Shown here: positions 36,891 through 45,493 of the stretch, piece by piece
How positions within the stretch are numbered: the stretch's first letter is position 1
Layout of the letters: every line of letters begins with the position of its first letter
From: Ureibacillus yapensis
GTDB taxonomy: Bacteria > Bacillota > Bacilli > Bacillales_A > Planococcaceae
DNA: 64,000 nucleotides
Assembly (NCBI RefSeq): GCF_003515775.1
Contig: NZ_QWEI01000010.1
Span: 62,001-126,000, forward strand
Direction: 5' to 3'
Translations under genes and position numbers: made by a program
Notes under the pieces: model-generated
The model's input: only the letters and a program-made list of their open reading frames with translations
Database searches by the model: none
What the model was told of the DNA's origin: nothing

Positions 36891-37305
36891 ATAATCCCCA
36901 GTCACTTTTTAAAAGGTTCTTTAATTGAGTTAATTGTTCCTTTCCAACCCTTTCAGAAATTCCTTCCTCTACTTCCTTTTTTAAAAGTAAGTATTTATTC
37001 ACACACATTTCTCCGAGCTCCGTTAATTGAATAAATTTATCCCGATTATTATGTTTATAAAACATTTCGACAATCCCTTTTGTTTCCAGCTTTTTAATAA
37101 ACTTATGGGTTGCCTGGCGGGAGATTTGGACTTCTTTTGCTAACGAGGCTATTGTTGGATGGGTGCCGCCGCTTATTTTCGCCAATATAAACCATTCGGA
37201 GTTTGAAATTGTGATATCACTCGATTCGTTCCATTTCTCTTCAAGCAACCTTCGTACTTTATTATGTCTTTCGCTTATTAAATCAAATAAGTCTAACTGT
37301 TCCAC
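36889..37305 (-). CDS. MarR-family transcriptional regulator
   Basis: A 138-residue winged-helix repressor. The DNA-binding part is clear (PTIASLAKEVQISRQATHKFIKKLETKGIV, wing with NNRDKFIQLTELG). The GTG at 37305 has AAAGGATG at normal spacing; an ATG three codons earlier lies almost on that site. It is divergent from the CarD-like gene, and its promoter overlaps a palindrome shared with that gene, so autoregulation is likely. The ligand is unknown. Confidence 0.88.
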   Translation of the reverse strand: MEQLDLFDLISERHNKVRRLLEEKWNESSDITISNSEWFILAKISGGTHPTIASLAKEVQISRQATHKFIKKLETKGIVEMFYKHNNRDKFIQLTELGEMCVNKYLLLKKEVEEGISERVGKEQLTQLKNLLKSDWGL

Positions 37306-37337
37306 TTTTATCATCCTTTTTCCCTATTTCGTCAAAT

Positions 37338-37426
37338 ACTATACTGAATCCTGCACTCTGTGTCAACTAAGTTGACAATTTCCACTATTTCACTTATAAT
37401 AAAATTAATAAGTCAACCGAGTTGAC
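37338..37426. promoter_or_regulatory. Divergent promoters with two 15-bp operators, MarR/CarD pair
   Basis: Two palindromes share GTCAAC-N3-GTTGAC: 37362-37376 and 37412-37426. The first carries both -35 boxes. On the plus strand TTGACA (37372-37377), 17 bases, TATAAT (37395-37400) serves carD. On the minus strand TTGACA (37361-37366), 17 bases, TATAGT (37338-37343) serves marR. The second palindrome lies downstream of the carD start point. Binding by the MarR protein is inferred. Confidence 0.85.
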
Positions 37427-37450
37427 AATAGGGTATAGGGGGCAAAAAGC

Positions 37451-37966
37451 ATGTTTAATATTGGAGATACTATTATCTATTCGGCTCATGGTTTATGCCA
37501 AATTGATGGAATTAGTGAAAAAACGATATCTGGTGTGACGAAAACTTATTATGTCTTGCATCCATTAAACAATGAAAAACTGGAGATTAGCACACCTGTT
37601 GATCATCAATCAATCTCATCCCTAATGGATAAGGCGGAGGCGGAAGAGATTCTTAATCTATTTACTCAACCAGGAATCGAATGGATTGAAAAAGGAAATC
37701 AGCGTGTACAATTTTATTCCCAAATCACAAAAAAAGGAAATCGTAAAGAGATTGCCAAAATTATAAATACATTGCTCGTTAAACAACATGAATTTGAATT
37801 GAACGAAAAGAAATTCCCACAACAAGACCGTAAACTGCTGTCCTCGATACAGAGTATTTTATTTGCAGAGCTTGCTCTAACGTTAAATACAACGTCCGAA
37901 AAAATTTCCGAAAAAGTCGCTCAATTATTGGGGATTAATCAAGAAGCAATCGCTGTAAATGGATGA
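37451..37966 (+). CDS. CarD-like RNA-polymerase-binding regulator
   Basis: A 171-residue CarD/CdnL-family protein. The N-terminal TRCF-like RNA polymerase interaction domain (FNIGDTIIYSAHGLCQIDGI; YYVLHPLNNEKLEISTPVD) is followed by a helical DNA-binding domain (about 65-170). Members stabilise the open promoter complex. In Bacillus the related YdeB is poorly characterised. The start has AGGGGGC upstream. Two MarR-type operators flank its promoter. Confidence 0.88.
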   Translation: MFNIGDTIIYSAHGLCQIDGISEKTISGVTKTYYVLHPLNNEKLEISTPVDHQSISSLMDKAEAEEILNLFTQPGIEWIEKGNQRVQFYSQITKKGNRKEIAKIINTLLVKQHEFELNEKKFPQQDRKLLSSIQSILFAELALTLNTTSEKISEKVAQLLGINQEAIAVNG

Positions 37967-37997
37967 TCTCCCATTATAAATATATATCTCAAAAATA

Positions 37998-38030
37998 AAA
38001 AGCAACCCAGCGTCTCCTGAGGTTGCTTTT
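37998..38030 (+). terminator. Terminator of the CarD-like gene
   Basis: AAAAGCAACC pairs with GGTTGCTTTT (right arm 38021-38030). Confidence 0.85.
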
Positions 38031-38031
38031 C

Positions 38032-38109
38032 CTATGGTTTGATGCGTCTTTCCACCTTGAAATCGACATCACTCGAAATCTCTACAGCGAGTCCCCCATA
38101 GAAAGATTT
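38032..38109 (-). pseudogene. Short protein-like remnant downstream of argF
   Basis: A minus-strand frame reads KSFYGGLAVEISSDVDF then KVERRIKP and stop, with no start codon and a stop just upstream. It looks like a gene C terminus. I cannot assign it to a family, and chance coding is possible. Confidence 0.2.
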
Positions 38110-38164
38110 CTTTTATAATGAAGTAAAAATATACCACCTGTATGATTTTTACTTGTTCACTTTG

Positions 38165-39130
38165 TTAAACTAAAAGGGATACCAATACTGCCTTTTGCGC
38201 ATGCAGTCTATTTTCTGCCTGCTCAAAGATATATGAATTTGGTCCGTCGATTACGGAAGTGGCTACTTCTTCTTCACGGTGTGCAGGCAAACAGTGCAAG
38301 AACATGTAATCCGGCTTTGCATGTGCCACTAATTTATCATTAACTTGGTACTCTTTAAAATCCAGTAATCGTTGTGAAGACTCCTCCTCTTGCCCCATAC
38401 TAGTCCAGACGTCCGCATAAACCGCATCCGCATTCTTCACTGCTGCAACAGGATCATTTGTAACCGTTACAATACTTCCATTGGCTTTGGCAATTTCCTG
38501 CGCTTTTGCAATGATTTCAGCATTTGGTTCATAGCCTTTAGGAGTTGCCACGACAATATCCATTCCTACGTGGGCTGAAGCAACGACCAAAGAATGCGCT
38601 ACATTATTGCCATCGCTCACATAAGCAATTTTAAGACCTTTCAAGCTGCCTTTATTTTCTGCGATTGTCTCAAGGTCCGCCAACGCTTGGCATGGGTGGT
38701 ATAAATCTGTTAAACCATTGATTACCGGTATTGTTGCATGTTCTGCCAGTTCTTTTACCATCTCGTGCGAATTTGCGCGAATCATAATTGCATCCAGGTA
38801 ACCAGATAAAACATGGCCAGTATCAGAAATCGGTTCACCACGTCCGATCTGCAGATCACGTGAGTGCATATACATCGCCTTACCGCCAAGTTGGTTCATT
38901 CCCACCTCGAAGGAAATACGCGTACGTGTTGAATGTTTCTCAAAAATCATACCCAAAGTTTTGCCTTCGAGTAATTTTGGACATTTTCCGTCCTTCGTAA
39001 TTTTTTTAAGCTGTGTAGCTAATGTGATTAAATCCTGTACTTCTTCACTTGTATAATCCAACAGCGTTAATAGGTCTTTCCCTTTTAAGCTCGACACTAA
39101 TTTAAGCTGCAACTCTTCCAACAATTTCAT
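38165..39130 (-). CDS. argF: Ornithine carbamoyltransferase
   Basis: Makes citrulline from ornithine and carbamoyl phosphate in arginine biosynthesis. It has 321 residues. The carbamoyl-phosphate loop [33 protein letters not shown], the SMG loop ([12 protein letters not shown]) and the HCLPAHR ornithine site are all intact. It has a TTAGGGGCG ribosome binding site. It stands alone here, without other arg genes. Its promoter carries ARG-box-like sequences, which favours a biosynthetic over an arginine-deiminase role. Confidence 0.96.
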   Translation of the reverse strand: MKLLEELQLKLVSSLKGKDLLTLLDYTSEEVQDLITLATQLKKITKDGKCPKLLEGKTLGMIFEKHSTRTRISFEVGMNQLGGKAMYMHSRDLQIGRGEPISDTGHVLSGYLDAIMIRANSHEMVKELAEHATIPVINGLTDLYHPCQALADLETIAENKGSLKGLKIAYVSDGNNVAHSLVVASAHVGMDIVVATPKGYEPNAEIIAKAQEIAKANGSIVTVTNDPVAAVKNADAVYADVWTSMGQEEESSQRLLDFKEYQVNDKLVAHAKPDYMFLHCLPAHREEEVATSVIDGPNSYIFEQAENRLHAQKAVLVSLLV

Positions 39131-39167
39131 AATACTTCGCCCCTAACTTCCGATTGATGTTGAATTT

Positions 39168-39222
39168 ATTATACATATGCATAATTATAAAATCAAGTGT
39201 ATTTTTATAATTATACATATTT
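39168..39222 (-). promoter_or_regulatory. argF promoter with ARG-box-like sites
   Basis: TTGATT (39191-39196), a 17-base spacer and TATAAT (39168-39173) on the minus strand. The spacer (TTATAATTATGCATATG) and an upstream copy (TATGTATAATTATAAAAA, about 39204-39221) both resemble ArgR/AhrC boxes. Arginine repression would block this promoter directly. Confidence 0.65.
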
Positions 39223-39376
39223 TTCTTCTTAATATTTTATACATTGTTATAGAATAAAAAAACATATTACATAAGCAAAACGGCTGTTTAATTAATAATT
39301 ATTCATAACTCCTTATATCCCCTCTTTACCCTTTATATGTATATTCACAAACCTTGAATTTAGACACATAAAAAAA

Positions 39377-39405
39377 GAGCTGTTTCTTAAATAGAAACAA
39401 CCCTC
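39377..39405 (-). terminator. Terminator of the M42 peptidase gene
   Basis: GAGCTGTTTC (39377-39386) pairs with GAAACAACCCTC (39394-39405) with G-U pairs and a bulge; TTTTTTT follows on the minus strand. Confidence 0.75.
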
Positions 39406-39426
39406 AAAAATAGGAGCTGGGGAACT

Positions 39427-40515
39427 TTAATCAAAAATAATTTTATTCACTGTCTCGCGATCTAACTTCTTAACAAGTTCCACAATCAGTTTTACCGTGT
39501 TTTCATAGTCGTCACGGTGTAAAATTGCTGCATGGGAATGGATATAGCGTGTTGCGATGCCAATTGCCATAGCAGGAACGCCATTCGCCGTAATATGGAT
39601 GGAACCAGCGTCTGTTCCTCCGCCAGGTGTTGAATCAAATTGATATGGAATATTGTTTTCTTCCGCCACATCGACAACAAAATCACGAAGCCCTTTATGG
39701 CCAACCATGGATGCATCGAAAATTATAATTTGAGGACCGTCCCCTAATTTCGACGTTGACTCTTTCGGTGAAATGCCTGGTGTATCTCCTGCAACTCCAA
39801 CGTCCACCGCAAAACCGATATCCGGCTTAATCTTGAATGTAGAAGTTTTTGCGCCGCGAAGACCTACTTCCTCTTGCACGTTTCCTACACCATATACAAT
39901 ATTCGGATGATTGATGTCTTTCAATGCTTTTAAAACATCAATGGCAATCGCACAGCCAATTCGGTTATCCCATGCCTTGGCTAGCAGCATTTTTTCATTT
40001 TTCATTACATTAAACTCAAAATATGGTGTAATCATGTCGCCGGGACGGATTCCCCACTCTTGCACTTCTTCCCTTGAAGACGCACCAATATCAATAAATA
40101 ACTCTTTGAGTTCCACTACTTTTTTACGTTGATCAACAGGGAGAATATGAGGAGGCTTCGACCCAATCACCCCGATGATTTCTTCACCTTTGCGGGTAGT
40201 AATGGTTACTCGCTGGGAAAGCATAACATGGCTCCACCAGCCACCCACTGTCTGGAATTTAACAAAGCCTTTGTCGTCAATTTGGGAAACCATAAAACCG
40301 ACTTCATCCAGATGTCCGGCTACCATAATTTTCGGGCCGTTTTCGTCCCCCACTTTTTTGGCAATCAAGCTCCCCAAATTGTCTTGTTCCATTTCATCAG
40401 CATACGGCGCAATATACTTTCGCATTACTTCACGGGGTGCCCTTTCATTACCGGCAATCCCATTTGCATCCGTTAATTCTTTCAGCATCTTCAATGTATT
40501 GTCTAATTCAGCCAT
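39427..40515 (-). CDS. ysdC: M42-family aminopeptidase (YsdC-like)
   Basis: A 362-residue di-metal aminopeptidase of the glutamyl-aminopeptidase/tetrahedral TET type, very similar to B. subtilis YsdC. Metal and catalytic motifs: [57 protein letters not shown] and [14 protein letters not shown]. It releases N-terminal residues from cytoplasmic peptides. It lies in the ysdC-ysdB-ysdA-rplT order. Confidence 0.95.
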   Translation of the reverse strand: MAELDNTLKMLKELTDANGIAGNERAPREVMRKYIAPYADEMEQDNLGSLIAKKVGDENGPKIMVAGHLDEVGFMVSQIDDKGFVKFQTVGGWWSHVMLSQRVTITTRKGEEIIGVIGSKPPHILPVDQRKKVVELKELFIDIGASSREEVQEWGIRPGDMITPYFEFNVMKNEKMLLAKAWDNRIGCAIAIDVLKALKDINHPNIVYGVGNVQEEVGLRGAKTSTFKIKPDIGFAVDVGVAGDTPGISPKESTSKLGDGPQIIIFDASMVGHKGLRDFVVDVAEENNIPYQFDSTPGGGTDAGSIHITANGVPAMAIGIATRYIHSHAAILHRDDYENTVKLIVELVKKLDRETVNKIIFD

Positions 40516-40598
40516 TTTTTGCCCTCCTTGGTCAATTCACCTTTATTATACTTTTAATATTTCGGTTATAGAAATATTCAACCTGAAAATAGCAAAAT

Positions 40599-41084
40599 TT
40601 AATATCCATTTCTTTGGCGTTCATAGTTTTTTTCATTTTTCGCTAAATAAGCTTCCATAATATCCTCAAGAGTAAAGTCCAGATTGAAAGCTAACATACC
40701 ATAATATTGCCATACAGTTCGATATGTATTCTCGTCAGGCTGTTGAATAAACGTTAAAATCGCTTCCTGCGTACTCAAAAAACAATGCGTCAAATCTTCT
40801 TTCCTTTTTACCTCCGGCCATGCATCAAGCGATAATTCCCTTACATTGCCCAAGGATAAAAGAAAGTGTATGGAATCAACGAATTCTTCCAAAATGACTT
40901 TACGCTCGGAAGGTCCTTTTGTACTCCAGAATTTAAAACATCTTGTTTCATTCGCCAATTCCGCCAACTCTACCATTAAGGCAAGCCCTTTTTCCTTAAA
41001 TACATCACGCTCGATATTCTGCGTTTCTTCGATAAAAGCATCCAATTCACGCTGCATTTCAAATAATTCTTTAAATTCCATCAT
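40599..41084 (-). CDS. Dimeric (all-alpha) dUTPase
   Basis: A 161-residue member of the dUTPase_2/MazG-like group that converts dUTP to dUMP and diphosphate. Metal-binding motifs ELAELANE (about residues 39-46) and EEFVDSIHFLLS (about 66-77) are present, as is KFW after the first helix. Starts at the first or second of two adjacent ATGs; GAGGG lies five or eight bases away. It is inserted between ysdC and ysdB relative to B. subtilis. Confidence 0.85.
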   Translation of the reverse strand: MMEFKELFEMQRELDAFIEETQNIERDVFKEKGLALMVELAELANETRCFKFWSTKGPSERKVILEEFVDSIHFLLSLGNVRELSLDAWPEVKRKEDLTHCFLSTQEAILTFIQQPDENTYRTVWQYYGMLAFNLDFTLEDIMEAYLAKNEKNYERQRNGY

Positions 41085-41172
41085 TCAATCCCTCAATTTC
41101 TAAATAAAATGAAACCTATTCCTTACTTAATCGTAAATGAAACGACTAAGTGTTTACAAGGGGGAACTTAAT

Positions 41173-41559
41173 TTGGCTCTTCTTCTTTTCCGATTATTTA
41201 TTATTGCCACGATTATTTATATCATTTATAAAGGTGTACAATATTTTACAAATCCAAAGCGCAAGTTCGATGTGGCTTTTGAAAATGAAGAATATTATTT
41301 TTATGATGATGTAAAAAATGTTCGAAAAAACTTTTTTATTTCTTATAAAGGTGCTCTTTTTGAAGGAGAGAAATATTTGGGGACAACCGAAAATGCATTC
41401 GAGGTAGTATCGATTTTCGTTTGGGTACACGATCCGATGAAGCTTCAAGGACTGACAAAGGAAGATTTTCGCTATTTGGAAAATGAAATTCTTATGAACT
41501 ATCCCAATGCCGAAATTAATTGGAAAAATCCGATTGAGCGGTTAATGAAAGAACAGTAA
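41173..41559 (+). CDS. ysdB: YsdB-like membrane-anchored protein
   Basis: A 128-residue protein with one N-terminal transmembrane helix and a soluble domain (NPKRKFDVAFENEEYYFYDD, KNFFISYKGALFEGEKYLG, FVWVHDP). The pattern matches B. subtilis YsdB, a sigma-W-dependent gene of unknown role. The TTG at 41173 has AAGGGGG at good spacing and gives the expected N terminus; an upstream ATG is not supported. It lies on the opposite strand to its neighbours. Confidence 0.8.
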   Translation: MALLLFRLFIIATIIYIIYKGVQYFTNPKRKFDVAFENEEYYFYDDVKNVRKNFFISYKGALFEGEKYLGTTENAFEVVSIFVWVHDPMKLQGLTKEDFRYLENEILMNYPNAEINWKNPIERLMKEQ

Positions 41560-41603
41560 GATAATGAAGCAATGATAATCTCCCTTTAAGAGGAGGAGGG
41601 GAA

Positions 41604-42083
41604 ATGGAATACCTCGCCATATTTTTTTGTATAGCGATTACGCTGCATAATATTGAGGAAGCGATTCTGTTGCCGAAGTGGTCCCAGCATTCTTCAAAAT
41701 TTCAAAAGCCCGTGACTTCCAGGGAGTTTCTTTTTGCAGTTGTAATTATCACCGCTCTAGCTTATGTATCTGCATTCAGCTATTTATTTAAACCTGAATC
41801 CCATCTTGCAAAATGGGTATTCCTTGGCTTTTTAGGTTCAATGATCGTGAATGCTATTGTTCCCCACCTTCTGGCAACCGTCTTGATGAAAAAGTATGCC
41901 CCTGGACTTCTGACAGGCTTATTGCTTAACATTCCAATCAATTCATTGATACTTTATCAAATGTTTGAAGGAAAATTGATTGTTTGGAACGAGTTGCTAT
42001 TCCCAACATTAATCGTTGGGATATTGCTGCTGACACTTATACCGCTGTTATTCAAAATTGGCCGCGCACTTTTCCATAAATAA
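41604..42083 (+). CDS. HXXEE-domain membrane protein
   Basis: A 159-residue protein with five hydrophobic segments. The first carries HNIEEAILLPKW (the HXXEE signature) and later NAIVPHLLATV holds a further conserved His. The family is of unknown function. It has a strong GGAGGAGGGG ribosome binding site and probably shares a transcript with ysdB, 44 bases upstream. Confidence 0.85.
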   Translation: MEYLAIFFCIAITLHNIEEAILLPKWSQHSSKFQKPVTSREFLFAVVIITALAYVSAFSYLFKPESHLAKWVFLGFLGSMIVNAIVPHLLATVLMKKYAPGLLTGLLLNIPINSLILYQMFEGKLIVWNELLFPTLIVGILLLTLIPLLFKIGRALFHK

Positions 42084-42088
42084 TAAAA

Positions 42089-42118
42089 GGATTGTCTGGC
42101 ATGGTTATAGACAATCCT
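42089..42118. terminator. Bidirectional terminator between the HXXEE gene and ysdA
   Basis: AGGATTGTCT (42089-42098) pairs with AGACAATCCT (42109-42118). Both sides have T-rich tails, that on the minus strand being CTTTTATTATTT. Confidence 0.75.
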
Positions 42119-42126
42119 CTGTTATT

Positions 42127-42396
42127 TTAAAAAATAGTAAAAAACCTTACAACGATAAAAATCTGGATTGCTGCGATGATGGGAAATCCAAAAGCAAAAG
42201 AGTTATGTTTTGTTTTGTGGCGGAATAAATACATCCCCAATACCCCCCCGCAAGCTCCTCCAAGAATGGCTAATGTAAAAAGTGATTTTTCCGATATACG
42301 CCATTCGTGTTTTTTTGCCCGTGACTTATCAATGTACATGAAAGCACAAAGAACAATCGACATAACTGCGATATAGGCCAGAAATGCTAATGCCAT
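42127..42396 (-). CDS. ysdA: YsdA-like DUF1294 membrane protein
   Basis: An 89-residue protein with three hydrophobic segments and the DUF1294 signature DKSRAKKHEWRISEKSL, then LGMYLFRHKTKHNSFAFGFP. Function unknown. The ATG at 42396 has AGAAGGG upstream, eight codons inside the longest frame. It follows rplT as in B. subtilis. Confidence 0.9.
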   Translation of the reverse strand: MALAFLAYIAVMSIVLCAFMYIDKSRAKKHEWRISEKSLFTLAILGGACGGVLGMYLFRHKTKHNSFAFGFPIIAAIQIFIVVRFFTIF

Positions 42397-42469
42397 AGAA
42401 TCCCTTCTTTCTATATACATATAGAAAAAGGCTGATAGGATGTCCTACCAGCCTTTCGTTATAGCAAAA

Positions 42470-42829
42470 TTATTTCGCGACTGCTTTTTTAGCCTCTTCA
42501 GCTAATTGTGCGAATGCAGCGCTGTCTGTTACAGCTAAGTCAGCTAACATTTTACGGTTAACTTCGATACCAGCTACTTTTAATCCGTGCATTAAACGGC
42601 TGTAAGAAAGACCGTTGATGCGAGCAGCTGCGTTGATGCGCGTGATCCATAATTTACGGAAATCACGTTTCTTTTGACGACGGTCACGATATGCATATTG
42701 ACCTGATTTCATTACTGCTTGGTTAGCAACTTTGTATAATGTATGTTTTGAACCATAATAACCTTTTGCTAATTTTAAAACTTTTTTACGACGCTTGCGC
42801 GTTACTGTTCCGCCTTTTACGCGTGGCAT
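42470..42829 (-). CDS. rplT: Ribosomal protein L20
   Basis: A 119-residue 50S protein ([20 protein letters not shown]...). It binds 23S rRNA early in assembly and, in Bacillus, the infC leader to repress its own operon. It is the third gene of infC-rpmI-rplT. Confidence 0.99.
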   Translation of the reverse strand: MPRVKGGTVTRKRRKKVLKLAKGYYGSKHTLYKVANQAVMKSGQYAYRDRRQKKRDFRKLWITRINAAARINGLSYSRLMHGLKVAGIEVNRKMLADLAVTDSAAFAQLAEEAKKAVAK

Positions 42830-42881
42830 ACTAATTACCTCCTGCTAATTCTTCCGAATGTTTAATATTATTTACGTTCAA

Positions 42882-43082
42882 TTATTTCATGTAAGTCAAT
42901 AAAGATCTGATACGTTTGAAATCACCAGATGACGCAACTTTTGCTTTACGCAGGTGACGTTTTTGTTTTGTTGATTTGTTAGCGAACAAGTGGCTTCCGT
43001 AAGCGCGGTCAAATTTTAATTTTCCTTTGCCCGTTTTCTTGAAACGCTTAGCAGCGCCACGGTGAGTTTTCATTTTTGGCAT
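42882..43082 (-). CDS. rpmI: Ribosomal protein L35
   Basis: A 66-residue 50S protein ([21 protein letters not shown]...). It lies between infC and rplT with an AGGAGG ribosome binding site. Confidence 0.99.
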   Translation of the reverse strand: MPKMKTHRGAAKRFKKTGKGKLKFDRAYGSHLFANKSTKQKRHLRKAKVASSGDFKRIRSLLTYMK

Positions 43083-43115
43083 TTCGAATTTCCTCCTAAA
43101 CTATTCGTCAATATA

Positions 43116-43631
43116 CTATTTCTCGTTCTTTGGTTGAAGAACTAAGAACATGCTTCTGCCTTCCATCTTCGGTCTTTGTTCAACCGTTGCAACTTCGGCG
43201 CAAGCTTCAGCAAAGCGATCTAATACACGTTGACCAATTTCCTTATGCGTAATCGCACGACCTTTAAAACGTATAGAACATTTCACTTTGTCGCCTTTTT
43301 CAAGGAATTTGATCGCATTACGTAATTTCGTTTGGAAATCATGTTCATCAATAGTTGGACTTAAACGAACTTCCTTGATATTGATGATTTTTTGATTTTT
43401 CCGAACTTCACGATCTTTCTTTTGCTGTTCAAACTTAAACTTACCATAGTCCATAATACGAGCGACTGGTGGCTTAGCTTGAGGGGCCACAAGGACAAGA
43501 TCCAAGTTTACACGAGCGGCGATTTCTAGCGCTTCGTTACGAGATTTCACTCCAAGCTGATCACCATTATGATCGATTAGACGAAGTTCACGTGCGCGGA
43601 TGCCTTCGTTTACATACATGTCTTTGCTAAT
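43116..43631 (-). CDS. infC: Translation initiation factor IF-3, ATT start
   Basis: IF-3 checks the start codon and keeps 30S and 50S subunits apart. Conserved core from [14 protein letters not shown] through [28 protein letters not shown] and [14 protein letters not shown]. No NTG lies at the usual distance from GGAGG (43641-43645). The second of two in-frame ATT codons (43631) is nine bases away; the first (43637) is only three. The ATG at 43620 is about 20 bases off. Atypical AUU starts are known for infC and allow self-regulation by IF-3. Confidence 0.93.
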   Translation of the reverse strand: MSKDMYVNEGIRARELRLIDHNGDQLGVKSRNEALEIAARVNLDLVLVAPQAKPPVARIMDYGKFKFEQQKKDREVRKNQKIINIKEVRLSPTIDEHDFQTKLRNAIKFLEKGDKVKCSIRFKGRAITHKEIGQRVLDRFAEACAEVATVEQRPKMEGRSMFLVLQPKNEK

Positions 43632-43637
43632 ACGAAT

Positions 43638-43881
43638 CCACCTCCAAGATTGTGTCGGGAATACATGAGTTAAGAGCAAATATGCCCGGTTGAACGGTAC
43701 ACTTCCTAAGTATGTCCATAAAAAAAAGGCGGACATTTCAGAAGATGTCCGCCCGCTATATATTACATACGCTCATAGTCAGCGCAATAAATTCAACGTG
43801 TCTATACCTGTCAACTGCAAAAGCGTCATTCAGGTGAGAAGCGGGCAGCCTCTACTTCAACCACAAACTGTATTCATAACC
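43638..43881 (-). promoter_or_regulatory. infC-rpmI-rplT leader (L20-leader type)
   Basis: About 245 bases of structured leader precede infC. It includes paired segments near 43770-43860 and a strong terminator (GGCGGACAT 43728-43736 with ATGTCCGCC 43745-43753, then nine T on the minus strand). In Bacillus, L20 binding to this leader promotes termination. Identity is by position, length and terminator; the L20 site itself was not mapped. Confidence 0.8.
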
Positions 43882-43887
43882 TTACTC

Positions 43888-43916
43888 ATAATATCATCCA
43901 ATGTTTGTTATGTCAA
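43888..43916 (-). promoter_or_regulatory. Sigma-A promoter of the infC operon
   Basis: TTGACA (43911-43916), a 17-base spacer and TATTAT (43888-43893) on the minus strand. Confidence 0.8.
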
Positions 43917-43933
43917 CTTTTTTATTTTAAATA

Positions 43934-44005
43934 AGAAAAGCGCAAGCGCCCTGGTTAGCCATCGACATGTGTTTTATGTATCGAAAGCGCAGCGACAGAA
44001 CCTAC
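43934..44005 (+). repeat. Possible interspersed repeat, copy B
   Basis: AAAAGCGCAAGCGCCCTGG, a TCGACA...TGTATCGA inverted pair and AGCGCAGCGACAGAAC make an imperfect hairpin element. It resembles the 7375-7450 sequence and GCGCAAGCGCCC elements known from Bacillales. It lies in the gap between infC and the sucrose-type genes. Confidence 0.45.
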
Positions 44006-44094
44006 ATATTCTCTCATAAAAAACACCATTCATCAACAGACCAACCAGTTTAGGGTTAAACAACAAAGTTTCTTCACTAACTTTGTCTAAAAAT

Positions 44095-44120
44095 GTTTCA
44101 ACAAAAATTTAGAAGGGTAG
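44095..44120 (+). promoter_or_regulatory. Possible sigma-B promoter of the sucrose-type genes
   Basis: GTTTCA (44095-44100), 14 bases and GGGTAG (44115-44120) approximate the sigma-B consensus (GTTTAA, GGGTAT). No good sigma-A promoter was seen in the same gap. A weak ACACCT/AGGTG hairpin follows near 44133-44153. Confidence 0.4.
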
Positions 44121-44284
44121 AAAATCTATACCACACCTATTTTAAACAGGTGCCGTCAGGAAATCGAGATCTTAGAAAAACAAAATATCGCCTAATAATT
44201 TTCTATTAAAAGATTTTATTTGTTAGGGAGATTTAAAAAACTAAGATCCAAAAACAAGCCAGAAAACAAAATGGAGGTATAAGT

Positions 44285-45493
44285 ATGATTCAAAGAAAAG
44301 TACTATTTATCTCGGATCACGGAGATCCCCTAGCACCACTTGGAAGTAAACAAGCAGGCGGACAAAATAATTACGTACATCATCTCGCTCTATCTTTGGA
44401 AGAAGAAGGCTATTCAGTGGATGTCGTAACGCATTGGTGTTTAGATGAGGCTCCACAAATCGAAAGCTTCGGAAAATCCAGCCGCGTCATCCGCATAGCG
44501 GCAGGTAAAAAAGGTTTTGTCGACAAAAACGAATTATTCACATTGCTTCCGCGCTTTTATATAGAAATGAAAAATACAATCGATTTATCGGAATACGAGC
44601 TGCTCCATACCCACTACTGGTTATCAGGTGTACTCGGGCTGCAAATTAAAAAAGAATTCGGTTTGCCTTGGTTCCATACAAATCACTCGTTAGGAATTGC
44701 AAAGCAACTAGGAACCGGCATGAAAGATAAACGCCGCCTTTATTATGAAGAAAGAATTTTGACTGAAGTTGACCAAATTATTGCTACAACACCAAATGAA
44801 AAGAAATTAATCCTGGACACTGTTGCATCACCTGCGCCAGTTCACATTGTACCAATTGGCGTTGCAGATACTTACCACCGTCTTTATAAGAAACCATATG
44901 AATTCGGCAACTACTTCTTATTTGTTGGCCGACTGGAAGAATCAAAAGGGATTTATGTTTTACTCAACTCCTTCCGAGAACTTGTTGAGCAAAAGAAGAT
45001 TCCTAAGCAGATCAAGCTGCTTATTGCCGGTGGTAGCGAAACAGATGTCAATGTTAAAAAGTTCTATCCAAATAACCCCAAATTACAACAAGCAATTGTC
45101 GGCTTAGAAGATCGCATTAAATTCTTGGGACCTAAAAATGAAAACGAGCTGGCAGAATTATTTAAAAATGCGGTAGCTACAGTTGTTCCTTCATACTACG
45201 AATCATTCGGCATGGTGGCAGCGGAAGCGCAGGCTTGCGGTTGTCCGGTTATTGCATCAAAAGTAGGCGGATTGCAAGACATTGTAATCCCTTATAAAAC
45301 AGGGTTGCATGTAGCAAAAGGAAACATTTCCAAGCTCGCGGAATCTATGTATGACTTGTTGCGCAAACCTCAATTATTGAAAGAATTAAAAACTAATGCC
45401 CGCAAATTCGCCGGTCGCGAGTTTAAATGGCAAAATATCGCAAAAAAAATTGATAATCTTTACGAGGAGTCGCTGTATGAAACTATTAGGTAA
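44285..45493 (+). CDS. GT4 glycosyltransferase, sucrose-phosphate-synthase-like
   Basis: A 402-residue GT-B enzyme. The N terminus (DHGDPLAPLGSKQAGGQNNYVHHLA) has the AGGQxxYV loop of sucrose-phosphate and sucrose synthases. The C-terminal donor site has FVGRLEESKGIYVLL and the EX7E motif in SYYESFGMVAAEAQACGCPVIA. It would join a nucleotide sugar to fructose-6-phosphate. The next gene encodes a sucrose-phosphate-phosphatase-like HAD enzyme that overlaps it by 17 bases, supporting that role. Mannosylfructose-phosphate or glucosylglycerate-type synthesis are alternatives. The ribosome binding site is GGAGGT. Confidence 0.8.
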   Translation: MIQRKVLFISDHGDPLAPLGSKQAGGQNNYVHHLALSLEEEGYSVDVVTHWCLDEAPQIESFGKSSRVIRIAAGKKGFVDKNELFTLLPRFYIEMKNTIDLSEYELLHTHYWLSGVLGLQIKKEFGLPWFHTNHSLGIAKQLGTGMKDKRRLYYEERILTEVDQIIATTPNEKKLILDTVASPAPVHIVPIGVADTYHRLYKKPYEFGNYFLFVGRLEESKGIYVLLNSFRELVEQKKIPKQIKLLIAGGSETDVNVKKFYPNNPKLQQAIVGLEDRIKFLGPKNENELAELFKNAVATVVPSYYESFGMVAAEAQACGCPVIASKVGGLQDIVIPYKTGLHVAKGNISKLAESMYDLLRKPQLLKELKTNARKFAGREFKWQNIAKKIDNLYEESLYETIR

